Assembly: GCA_029565395.1 (NCBI GenBank)
Contig: JAKQOG010000188.1
Coordinates: forward strand, 1-64,000
DNA: 64,000 bases
DNA from: Candidatus Hydrogenedentota bacterium
GTDB lineage: Bacteria; Hydrogenedentota; Hydrogenedentia; Hydrogenedentales; CAILVY01
Direction of reading: 5' to 3'
A program made the translations under genes and the position numbers. Position 1 is the stretch's first letter, and every line of letters starts with the position of its first letter. Under the pieces are notes generated by a model. It worked only from the letters and a program-made list of their open reading frames with translations. It ran no database searches and was not told the DNA's origin. Below are positions 26,945 through 33,697 of this stretch, one piece after another.

Positions 26945-28066
26945 TTATGCCAGAGTTTTTCTGAATCGCAATGTGGCCAGGGTTATGATGCAGACGCCCA
27001 TGCAGGCCAGGATAAGGCCGGAGTGCCAAAGGGCTTCGAGGGGGGCGTCGCGCAGGATGATACCGCGCAGGATGCGGATGAAATAGGTGGCGGGAACCAC
27101 TTGGCCAATCCAATAGATGATGGCGGGCATGGTTTCCTGGGGGAACATGAACCCGGAAAGGAGAAAGGACGGCAGGAGGATAAGAAAAGAGAATTGCAGG
27201 GCTTGGATTTGGTTGTCGGTGAAGGTGGAGATAAGGAGTCCCAGGCTCAAGGTAGTAAAGAGGAAAATGAGCGTGAAACCGGCGAGATAGAGGATGTTTC
27301 CAGCAATCTGCACTTGGAATAAGGTGCGCATCAGGAAGAGCACGGAAATGGACTCGCAGATGCCCACAAAACCGTAGGGCACCAGTTTGCCGAGAATGAG
27401 TCCCAGCCGGGACACCGGGGTGACCATAAGTTGTTCCAGGGTGCCTTGCTCTTTTTCGCGCACGATGGCAAAGGCGGTCAGGAGCATGATCACGACTTGC
27501 AAGATGACGCCAACCAGTCCGGGAATCATGAAATTGGCGGTCTTCATGTCGGGATTGAACAAGATGCGGGGCCGGACTTCGAGGGGCATTTCCGTAACGC
27601 CGCCCACAACACGTGAGAGAATCTTAATCGATTGTCCGAACGCAATGGCATTGCTGGTGTTGAGGGCCTGCAAGGCGGACGTGGAATCGCTTCCGTCAAT
27701 CAGCACCTGCACCTTGGTAGTGGTCCCTGTGACAAGGGTGTCGGTAAAATCAGGCGGGATTTTGATGCCCACCTTGACGTTGCCCGCCACGATGGCACCG
27801 TACATCCCGGCGTCGGAATGCGCCGTGCCGACCACGGTAAAATATCCCGTGTTTACGAAAGCGTCCACGAGTTTTCGGCTGGGCTCACGCCCATCAAGGT
27901 TGTATACGACCGTGGGAATGTTCTTTACGTCGAGATTCACCGCATAGCCGAAGATGGTCAGCTCAAGCATGGGGATTAACAGCATCAGAAACAAGGTTTT
28001 TGGGTCGCGCAGGATGTGGCGCGTTTCTTTGTAGATTATGGCATAGAGACCTCTAAACACGTCCAT
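26945..28066 (-). CDS. ABC-2 type export permease
   Basis: 373-residue permease of the YhhJ/YbhR type. An N-terminal helix (LFLMLLIPMLELTIFGYAV) precedes a periplasmic domain of about 140 residues. Five more helices follow, with the ABC-2 signature region FAIVREKEQGTLEQLMVTPVS near 215, the cytoplasmic coupling segment. The start overlaps the ATPase gene by 14 bases. Together with the ATPase and the HlyD-like lipoprotein it should form a tripartite drug or lipid exporter. Confidence 0.9.
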   Translation of the reverse strand: MDVFRGLYAIIYKETRHILRDPKTLFLMLLIPMLELTIFGYAVNLDVKNIPTVVYNLDGREPSRKLVDAFVNTGYFTVVGTAHSDAGMYGAIVAGNVKVGIKIPPDFTDTLVTGTTTKVQVLIDGSDSTSALQALNTSNAIAFGQSIKILSRVVGGVTEMPLEVRPRILFNPDMKTANFMIPGLVGVILQVVIMLLTAFAIVREKEQGTLEQLMVTPVSRLGLILGKLVPYGFVGICESISVLFLMRTLFQVQIAGNILYLAGFTLIFLFTTLSLGLLISTFTDNQIQALQFSFLILLPSFLLSGFMFPQETMPAIIYWIGQVVPATYFIRILRGIILRDAPLEALWHSGLILACMGVCIITLATLRFRKTLA

Positions 28067-29033
28067 TCTCCTTGGCGCGTTTGCGGCTGAGGGTCACGAA
28101 CACGTCTTCCAGCGTGGCGGGGATCGGATGGACGGTCGCGCCGGGGAATCCGTGACGCCCGAGATCGTCCACTATCTGCTTTTCATAGCCTTCCTGGGCC
28201 AGTACATGCACGACGTCGGCAAAGATGGTGGCATCAAGAACATAGTCAAAGGTGTTGAGGCAGCGCATGGCCGCCGCGATACGCGGGCAGCGGAGTTCGA
28301 GCCGAACCGCGCCCTCGGGGGTTACTTCCGGCAGGCGCTTCAGGTCACCAGGCGTCCCACACACAATCAACTTGGAAAAATAGATGTAGCCGATGTGGCT
28401 GCAACGTTCGGCTTCGTCCATATAGTGGGTGGACACAAAAAACGTAATGCCCTGCCCGGCAAGGTCGAAGAGCAGGTTCCATAGATCGCGCCGCGCTACG
28501 GGATCGATGCCCGCGGTGGGTTCGTCGAGAAACATCAGCTTGGGGCGGTGCACCAATGCACAGGCGAGGGCGAGGCGTTGTTTCCATCCGCCGGACAGGC
28601 GCATGGCCAATTGCCTGCGGTACTCGCCGATGCCGACGATGTCAATCACTTCGTTTATGCGCGCCGGGCGTTCCTTTCGCGGAATTCCGTAAATGCCCGC
28701 ATAGAATTTCAGATTTTCCATGACGGACAAATCGCCGTAGAGGCTGAATTGCTGCGACATGTAGCCGATGCTGCGCTTCACCGCTTCGCTGTTGTGCTGT
28801 ACGTCATTGCCGAGAATGGTGGCGCGGCCTTGCGAAGGGCGCAACAGTCCGCATAACATCCGGATGACCGTTGTCTTGCCCGAACCATTCGGCCCTAAAA
28901 AACCGAAAATATCGCCTTGCTCGATGTCCAGATCCACATGATCCACGGCGGTGAAATCGCCGAAGCGGCGGGTGAGGCCTTCCGCCTTGATGATCGTTGA
29001 ACTGGATATGGTTGCACTTTCTTTTCGCATCAT
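28053..29033 (-). CDS. ABC transporter ATP-binding protein
   Basis: 326 residues, single nucleotide-binding domain. Walker A GPNGSGKTT, Q-loop in YMSQQFSLYGDLS, signature LSGGWKQR, Walker B LMFLDEPTAGIDP and H-loop STHYMDEAE are all intact. The signature has Trp instead of the usual Gln/Met, which is common in the YbhF/CcmA export group. The C-terminal 90 residues are the extra domain found in drug exporters. It is encoded between the HlyD-like gene (8-base gap) and the permease (14-base overlap). Confidence 0.93.
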   Translation of the reverse strand: MMRKESATISSSTIIKAEGLTRRFGDFTAVDHVDLDIEQGDIFGFLGPNGSGKTTVIRMLCGLLRPSQGRATILGNDVQHNSEAVKRSIGYMSQQFSLYGDLSVMENLKFYAGIYGIPRKERPARINEVIDIVGIGEYRRQLAMRLSGGWKQRLALACALVHRPKLMFLDEPTAGIDPVARRDLWNLLFDLAGQGITFFVSTHYMDEAERCSHIGYIYFSKLIVCGTPGDLKRLPEVTPEGAVRLELRCPRIAAAMRCLNTFDYVLDATIFADVVHVLAQEGYEKQIVDDLGRHGFPGATVHPIPATLEDVFVTLSRKRAKENGRV

Positions 29034-29041
29034 GAGGGTGT

Positions 29042-30205
29042 CTATTGCGCCGCAGGGCCGGCTTTGGGCAACTGCGCGGTGACGGTCATTCCGGCGCGCA
29101 GTTTTCCGCCATGGGAGTTTAATTTGAGTTTTACGCCAAAGACCTGCTGGACACGCTCTTCCTGGGTCTGCAGATTGCGCGGCGTGTATTCTCCTTGGGC
29201 GGCGATATGGATGATCTCGCCCTGGAACGTTTCGGGGCCGTGGGCGTCCGAGGTAAGGGTAAGCTTTTGGCCAAGTTGGATTTTACCCAGCATCACCGCA
29301 CTCACATATACCACCAGTTCCAGATCTTCGGGGTCCACCAGCCGCACAACCGCGCCGGGTTTGATCAGGTCGCCCGGATGAATGTCCAGCGATTCCACAA
29401 CGCCGTTAATGGGCGAGATGATGGTCATTTCGTCCAACGCGACCTTGGCCCGTTCCAGATCCGCCGCGGCCGCATCGCGCGCCGCGCGGGCCGCCGCCCG
29501 ATCTTCCTCGCGGGCGCCCCGCCTTATTTCCGCCAGCGCCGCCGCCGCGCGATCATACACCGCCTTGGCCGCCTCCACTTCCTCGTTCCGCAGCCCGGAC
29601 GTGGCAATGCCGTATTTTTCCTTTGCGGCACGGTGCTGCGCCTCCGCGGTATCCAGCAGGGTGCGCGCCTGATCATATTGCCGCTGCGTGGCCGCGCCTT
29701 CTTTCAATAACTTCTCCGCGCGCGCAAAATCGATCTTCGCCTGTTCGAGTTGTGCCGCGGCAGCGTCCAGTGCCGCCTTGACCGCGCGAACTTCCTCAAC
29801 CCTCGCCCCTTTCTTCGCCAACGTATATTGTTCCTCTGCCGCTTTTGCCGCCGCTTCCGCCTGTTGCAACTGTTCTGCTGTCGCACCCGTCTCCACCTTG
29901 GTCAACTGTGCATCCAGCGCCGCCAGTTGCGCCGTGGCCGCCGCCATCGCCGCCTGCGTTTCCGCATCATCCAGTTTTATCAACACATCGCCCACTTTCA
30001 CCGCATCCCCTTCCTTCACCAACACCTCTTTCACCCGTCCGCCGATCTTTGACCCCGCTGTTACCGTTACTCCTTCAATCTGACCCGTAACCTGCACCGA
30101 TCCATCGACCGTGCCGCCGCATCCACACAACATATTTGCGGCGAACACTGCCAGTACAACTATCCCAACTCTTGCCGTTTGGATAAATTTCATATTCGTG
30201 CTCAT
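29042..30205 (-). CDS. HlyD/EmrA-type membrane fusion lipoprotein
   Basis: 387-residue periplasmic adaptor. Signal with lipobox MLCGC. The lipoyl half-motif GSKIGGRVKEVLVKEGDAVKVG near 45 is followed by a very long Ala/Glu/Lys-rich coiled-coil hairpin (about 80-240), then the second lipoyl half (DLERAKVALDEMTIISPINGVV) and a beta-barrel with VYVSAVMLGKIQLGQKLTL. It bridges the inner-membrane ABC pump and an outer-membrane channel. The start overlaps the tetR stop by 4 bases. It shows high G+C and strong Ala-codon repetition, so the many antisense open frames here are shadows. Confidence 0.92.
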   Translation of the reverse strand: MSTNMKFIQTARVGIVVLAVFAANMLCGCGGTVDGSVQVTGQIEGVTVTAGSKIGGRVKEVLVKEGDAVKVGDVLIKLDDAETQAAMAAATAQLAALDAQLTKVETGATAEQLQQAEAAAKAAEEQYTLAKKGARVEEVRAVKAALDAAAAQLEQAKIDFARAEKLLKEGAATQRQYDQARTLLDTAEAQHRAAKEKYGIATSGLRNEEVEAAKAVYDRAAAALAEIRRGAREEDRAAARAARDAAAADLERAKVALDEMTIISPINGVVESLDIHPGDLIKPGAVVRLVDPEDLELVVYVSAVMLGKIQLGQKLTLTSDAHGPETFQGEIIHIAAQGEYTPRNLQTQEERVQQVFGVKLKLNSHGGKLRAGMTVTAQLPKAGPAAQ

Positions 30206-30831
30206 CGGGCGGCTAACACTCCATGAAATGCAATTGTAACAATTGTATCCGCTATCGCGTCCAATTCCATTGGCGTGATATCTTTTAATTCAAAAACCTG
30301 CTGTGTCAATATAAATTCGCTGAACATTCCAATAATGGCCCGCGCCGTAATCACCGGATCTAACTGCTTGATCAATCCCGCCTCCATCCCCCTGGAAAAC
30401 ACTTCCGCCAATCTGAAATTAACCTGCGGCAACCACTCCTCGACATACGCTTTACGCAACGCCGGAATATGTTTCACTTCCGCGACGAATAACGGCATGG
30501 CCTTCGCCATATTCGGCGTCATCAAAGCATCCAGCAGCTTGCGGGTCACCATACGCGCGGAATCATCGGCAGGAATCTCACCCTCAAGCTGAAAGGCCGG
30601 CAACAAATCCGCCACCTGCTCCACATGCACCCGAAGCGTCTGAATAAACAGATCTTCCTTACTCGAAAAGTACAGATAAATCGTCCCCTTCGTTACACCC
30701 GCCGCCCGCGCCACGGCATCCATCGTCGCCCGCCGAAATCCCTTCAACGCAAATACATCCAGCGCCGCCGCAATAATCTGCTGCGGCCGCCGATCCGGCT
30801 GCCGCGTCCATTTTGGGCCTTTTGGGGTCAT
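30202..30831 (-). CDS. TetR/AcrR-family transcriptional regulator
   Basis: 209 residues. The N-terminal helix-turn-helix is canonical: IIAAALDVFALKGFRRATMDAVARAAGVTKGTIYLYFSSKEDLF. The C-terminal ligand domain is helical. It is the first gene of the tetR-hlyD-ATPase-permease operon. A palindrome just upstream (30840-30863) is very likely its own operator, so the operon is expected to be repressed until the exported compound binds the regulator. Confidence 0.93.
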   Translation of the reverse strand: MTPKGPKWTRQPDRRPQQIIAAALDVFALKGFRRATMDAVARAAGVTKGTIYLYFSSKEDLFIQTLRVHVEQVADLLPAFQLEGEIPADDSARMVTRKLLDALMTPNMAKAMPLFVAEVKHIPALRKAYVEEWLPQVNFRLAEVFSRGMEAGLIKQLDPVITARAIIGMFSEFILTQQVFELKDITPMELDAIADTIVTIAFHGVLAAR

Positions 30832-30839
30832 CCCTGCTC

Positions 30840-30863
30840 CTAACTAACTGAACGGTTAGTTAG
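30840..30863. promoter_or_regulatory. TetR-type operator palindrome
   Basis: CTAACTAAC (30840-30848), 6-base centre TGAACG, GTTAGTTAG (30855-30863): perfect 9-base arms, 8 bases before the tetR ATG. The form closely resembles AcrR/TetR-family operators built on the ACNAACNGTTNGT pattern. It would also lie upstream of the divergent mntA region. Confidence 0.8.
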
Positions 30864-30967
30864 TATACATCTTGGCAAGCCTCATGTCAATAGCCTGTAT
30901 CCTATTGAATTTAAATGAATTAGTATATAAAATATAGATCATCAAATATTTCCAAGGAATATCAAGA

Positions 30968-31270
30968 GTGCCATACCAGATTCCGGTCCAAAAAAAACAG
31001 CTTGAAGCGCTCTGCACAAAATGGCAGGTGCGCGAACTGTCTTTTTTTGGTTCCGTGCTTCGTGAAGATTTCTCAGCATCGAGTGATGTGGATGTGTTGG
31101 TTAGTTTCTATCCAGAAGCGTCATGGAATGTATGGGACCTGATGGCCATGAAGGATGAGCTTGAGGCACTTTTCGGGCGCACGGTGGACTTGGTGGAAAA
31201 AGAATCTCTCCGAAACCCCTGGAGAAAATACGCCATACTCAGCACCCATGAGGTGGTCTATGCCGCTTGA
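30968..31270 (+). CDS. mntA: MntA-type minimal nucleotidyltransferase antitoxin
   Basis: 100-residue minimal nucleotidyltransferase. It carries FFGSVLREDFSASSDVDVLVSF, the GSxxR then DxD catalytic motif, and a third acidic position in RTVDLVEKESL. In studied MntA/HepT pairs this enzyme AMPylates a tyrosine of the HEPN toxin and silences it. The following hepT frame overlaps it by 11 bases, the usual arrangement. The antitoxin reads intact while its toxin is interrupted. The region upstream is very A+T-rich and contains TTGAAT and TATAAA elements with poor spacing. Confidence 0.9.
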   Translation: MPYQIPVQKKQLEALCTKWQVRELSFFGSVLREDFSASSDVDVLVSFYPEASWNVWDLMAMKDELEALFGRTVDLVEKESLRNPWRKYAILSTHEVVYAA

Positions 31271-31622
31271 ACATCGCGATATGGCACGCCTTTGGGACAT
31301 GCTTGACGCAGCGCGGGCAGTCATGCAATTTACTCAAGGCCTCAAATTTGAAGATTTCCTGGGAAGCAGAATGCTCCGGAATGCTGTTTAACGGAATCTT
31401 GAAATTATTGGCGAAGCTGCTCGTGGCGTTTCACAGGATTTCCGCACTGAACACACAGACATTCCTTGGAAGTCCATTATCGCCTTGCGAAATGTACTCA
31501 TACATGAATATGGCGAAATCCGGTATGAGCGTCTCTGGGGGTTATGTACAGATCAACTTACACTGTTGATTAAACAATTAGAGGGTTTGGGAGTTGAAAA
31601 ATCGGTAGAGGATGAATTATAA
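31260..31622 (+). pseudogene. hepT: HepT (HEPN RNase toxin) interrupted by one in-frame TAA
   Basis: Read from the ATG at 31260 through to TAA at 31620-31622, the frame encodes a full-length 120-residue HepT-like protein except for TAA at 31389-31391 (codon 44). Before it: MPLEHRDMARLWDMLDAARA and DFLGSRMLRNAV. After it, still in the same frame: RNLEIIGEAARGVSQDFR, then ALRNVLIHEYGEIRYERLWG. The HEPN catalytic motif RxxxxH with the following Tyr (R77, H82, Y84) is preserved. One substitution (for instance CAA or GAA to TAA) explains it. Either the toxin was inactivated by a nonsense mutation, or the codon is read through, or the base is an error. Confidence 0.88.
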
Positions 31623-31628
31623 AAATCC

Positions 31629-32302
31629 TTGCCGATGTGGCGGTATGACGTGGGGGCATTGACGGTCCTTTTAATGGAAGTCAGCCGCACCCAGGGACTT
31701 CTGCTGGGCCGGTTAGCGGATGTAGGGATGGGATTGCGTGATCAAGCCTGTTTAGCGGTGCTTACGGAAGACGTGATTAAAACCAGTGAAATTGAAGGGG
31801 AACATCTGGAGGCTGCATTCGTGCGATCCTCTATTGCGCGGCGCCTGGGGGTGGATATCGGGGCGCTGACGCCAGTGGATCGTCATGCGGATGGCTTGTG
31901 GAGATGATTTTGGATGCTACGGGGAATTGTGCCGCGCCGCTCACGTTGGATCGTTTGTATGGCTGGCATGCGGCGCTGTTTCCTAAAGGCTATAGCGGTT
32001 TCCAGCGCATACGGACCGGCAAGTTGCGTGATGATGCCAACGGCCCAATGCGGGTGGTTTCCGGCCCGCTCCAACGTCAGCGCATTCATTTTGAAGCCCC
32101 GCCGGCGGAATGCCTCCTTTCCGAGATGAATCATTTCCTGGATTGGGCGAATAACGATACGGCCATGCCCCTGCTGATCAAAGCCGGCGTGGCGCATCTT
32201 TGGTTTGTGATGTTACATCCCTTCGATGATGGCAATGGCCGCATCGCCCGGGCTATCGGAGATCTGTTTTTGGCCTGCGGTGTAGCCGCAACCAAAGAAT
32301 AG
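31629..32302 (+). pseudogene. Fic-domain protein remnant (frameshifted and 3'-truncated)
   Basis: First frame from TTG 31629: MWRYDVGALTVLLMEVSRTQ, TEDVIKTSEIEGEHLEAAFV, RSSIARRLGVDIGAL, which is the N-terminal region of DUF4172-Fic proteins, including the inhibitory-helix-like SxIEGE motif. It then hits TGA at 31905. The second frame continues the same protein: LVEMILDATGNCAAPLTLDR, LYGWHAALFPKGYSG, VVSGPLQRQRIHFEAPPAE, and the Fic active site HPFDDGNGRIARAIGDLF. One base is missing near 31895. The protein stops at 32302, just after the active-site helix, losing the C-terminal third normally present. The gene is doubly broken. Confidence 0.88.
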
Positions 32303-32391
32303 GATGTGGATAACTCTCTTTCGTACTGCGAGCTATGAGGAACAAGGCGGAGTGCATACACGGGTTCTCCGGATTTTCGTGGATAAATGAT

Positions 32392-32470
32392 CCCCGAAGG
32401 GGAGCCATCTGAATAGCCGTGGGTGCAACCCACGGATCACAATTCACCACACAATGACCCTGAAGGGGTC
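32392..32470. repeat. Cluster of three short palindromes
   Basis: CCCC-GAA-GGGG (32392-32402), CCGTGGGT-GCA-ACCCACGG (32417-32435) and GACCC-TGAAG-GGGTC (32456-32470) lie within 80 bases. This combination resembles dispersed intergenic repeats known in several environmental phyla, where CCCCGAAGGGG and CCGTGGGT/ACCCACGG hairpins occur together. Confidence 0.6.
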
Positions 32471-32678
32471 GAAGGGATCTATTTTTTGATAATTATCGTT
32501 GTTTCAGAAAAATAGCGCGTGAAAAATTCCGAAAACACAAAATAGAATTGAACGCGTAGCGCGATTTTTCTACTACCCCTCCGGGGTACGTTAATAGGAG
32601 GTGGGGGCATGCTTTCCGGGGGTATCGCTTCGCTCAACACCCCGGCTACTATCTCATACGCCTCCGGCGTGGATAGCC

Positions 32679-32738
32679 ATCGCTATCGGTATCGCTATCG
32701 GTATCGCTATCGGTATCGCTATCGGTATCACTATCCCT
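32679..32738. repeat. 12-base tandem repeat array (ATCGCTATCGGT)
   Basis: Four perfect copies of ATCGCTATCGGT (32679-32726) and a degenerate fifth (32727-32738). Sixteen bases of the same motif recur in inverse orientation at 63800-63815, just before tcdA. Confidence 0.9.
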
Positions 32739-32754
32739 ATCGGGCTTGCCACGG

Positions 32755-32781
32755 CGTCGTCACGCGCAGCGCGTGACGACG
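32755..32781. repeat. Perfect 12-pair hairpin
   Basis: CGTCGTCACGCG (32755-32766), loop CAG, CGCGTGACGACG (32770-32781). No T-run follows. It adjoins the tandem array and is probably part of the same mobile or dispersed element. Confidence 0.85.
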
Positions 32782-33172
32782 TGTCCTCCGAAGCTTTAGC
32801 GAAAGAGGAAGCCGGGTATCACTCTCGGTTGTCCGCAATCCGCTTTGAAAACAGCGGACCCATTTTCCCAATGCTCGAATCCGTGCAATCGATGCAATCT
32901 GTGTCACGCCTTTTCTCTTCTCTTCCTCCGGGTGTTCCCCAACAAGGATACATAATTCTAAGCTGCAACTCCCCGTTATGGATTCAATTAGTAGCTCACT
33001 TCTCCAGGAGGGAGTTCTTTGCTTATAAATAAAAAGATTCTCCTACCTGGAGATAGGATCTACTATCGATGAATTTTTATTGGCTTTCCTTTCCTGACGG
33101 GATACCGATATAGGGGGTAAGTAACTTGGACACCCTGTTTGAAAAAAAGTATCTCCATTTTTTGCCGGCACT

Positions 33173-33520
33173 TTAAACAGCGCAATCCGATGGTAAATCT
33201 GCGACACTGACCCGTGCCTGTTTCCGGGATTTCGGCTTTGGCCGAATAACAATTTCAACATCGCGGCCAAGCGCGTTTAGATAACGTAAAAGACGATCCG
33301 TGGAGAAGCCGGAAAGACGCCCACGGACAAGGGCCGAAATTTTCGCCTGATCAACTCCGAGCAACTTTGCCGCCTGGACTTGGGTAAGGTGCTTTTGTTC
33401 AATCGTCTGCTTGATGCGGATGGCCAGATTCGCTTTTGCCAAGGCAACTTCAGGATCGGGTAACCCAAGGTCGGCGTAGACATTGCCACTCCCTTCAGTA
33501 ATCAACGTTCCCTTTTTCAT
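33173..33520 (-). CDS. higA: HigA-type XRE antitoxin
   Basis: 115 residues. The N-terminal NVYADLGLPDPEVALAKANLA is the typical lead of HTH_37 antitoxins. The helix-turn-helix reads LTQVQAAKLLGVDQAKISALVRGRLSGFSTDRLL, followed by DVEIVIRPKP. It sits downstream of a higB remnant on the same strand (5-base gap), the normal toxin-antitoxin order. It looks intact, though its partner toxin has lost its 5' half, so it may now act only as an orphan regulator or as an antitoxin against other toxins. Confidence 0.88.
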   Translation of the reverse strand: MKKGTLITEGSGNVYADLGLPDPEVALAKANLAIRIKQTIEQKHLTQVQAAKLLGVDQAKISALVRGRLSGFSTDRLLRYLNALGRDVEIVIRPKPKSRKQARVSVADLPSDCAV

Positions 33521-33525
33521 ATAGT

Positions 33526-33666
33526 TTATTTTCCCTCGCGCCGCTGTCGAGCGGCATAGTCTTCGTCGGCATACCTTAGCCGTGTTTTAATGAGGTCCAG
33601 GTCGTGTTTGGCAGTCGCAATGCCATGTTTTGATTTCTTCTGAAATGCGTGGAGGACATATATAGC
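33526..33666 (-). pseudogene. higB: 3' remnant of higB (RelE-type/Gp49 toxin)
   Basis: The frame ending at 33526 encodes IYVLHAFQKKSKHGIATAKH followed by DLDLIKTRLRYADEDYAARQ, which is the C-terminal half of HigB/Gp49-type toxins (usual length about 110). Similarity starts abruptly near 33663. Upstream in the same frame is unrelated sequence, and the neighbouring 547-residue gene ends only 35 bases away. The toxin was therefore cut at this point, probably when the adjacent module entered or by a deletion. Confidence 0.8.
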
Positions 33667-33697
33667 AACTAAAAAATATCCAAATGATATAGATTCA

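Larger units (their letters stand above)
32303..33172. other. Gene-free repeat-rich segment
   Basis: About 870 bases without a believable gene. It contains hairpin elements (32392-32470), a CCCCTCCGGGG-type block with a GGGGGTATCGC motif (about 32573-32640), a 12-base tandem array (32679-32738) and a 12-pair hairpin (32755-32781). The rest is A+T-rich. The open frame spanning 32601-33032 is a by-product of the tandem repeat (Ile-Ala-Ile-Gly reading) and is not called. Confidence 0.75.

Noticed and set aside
32679-32738. Possible CRISPR array
   Set aside because: Units are 12 bases and directly adjacent, with no spacers and no cas genes in the window.
32601-33032. 143-codon open frame with Ile-Ala-Ile-Gly repeats
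   Set aside because: Produced by the 12-base tandem repeat and hairpin; the rest is not protein-like.
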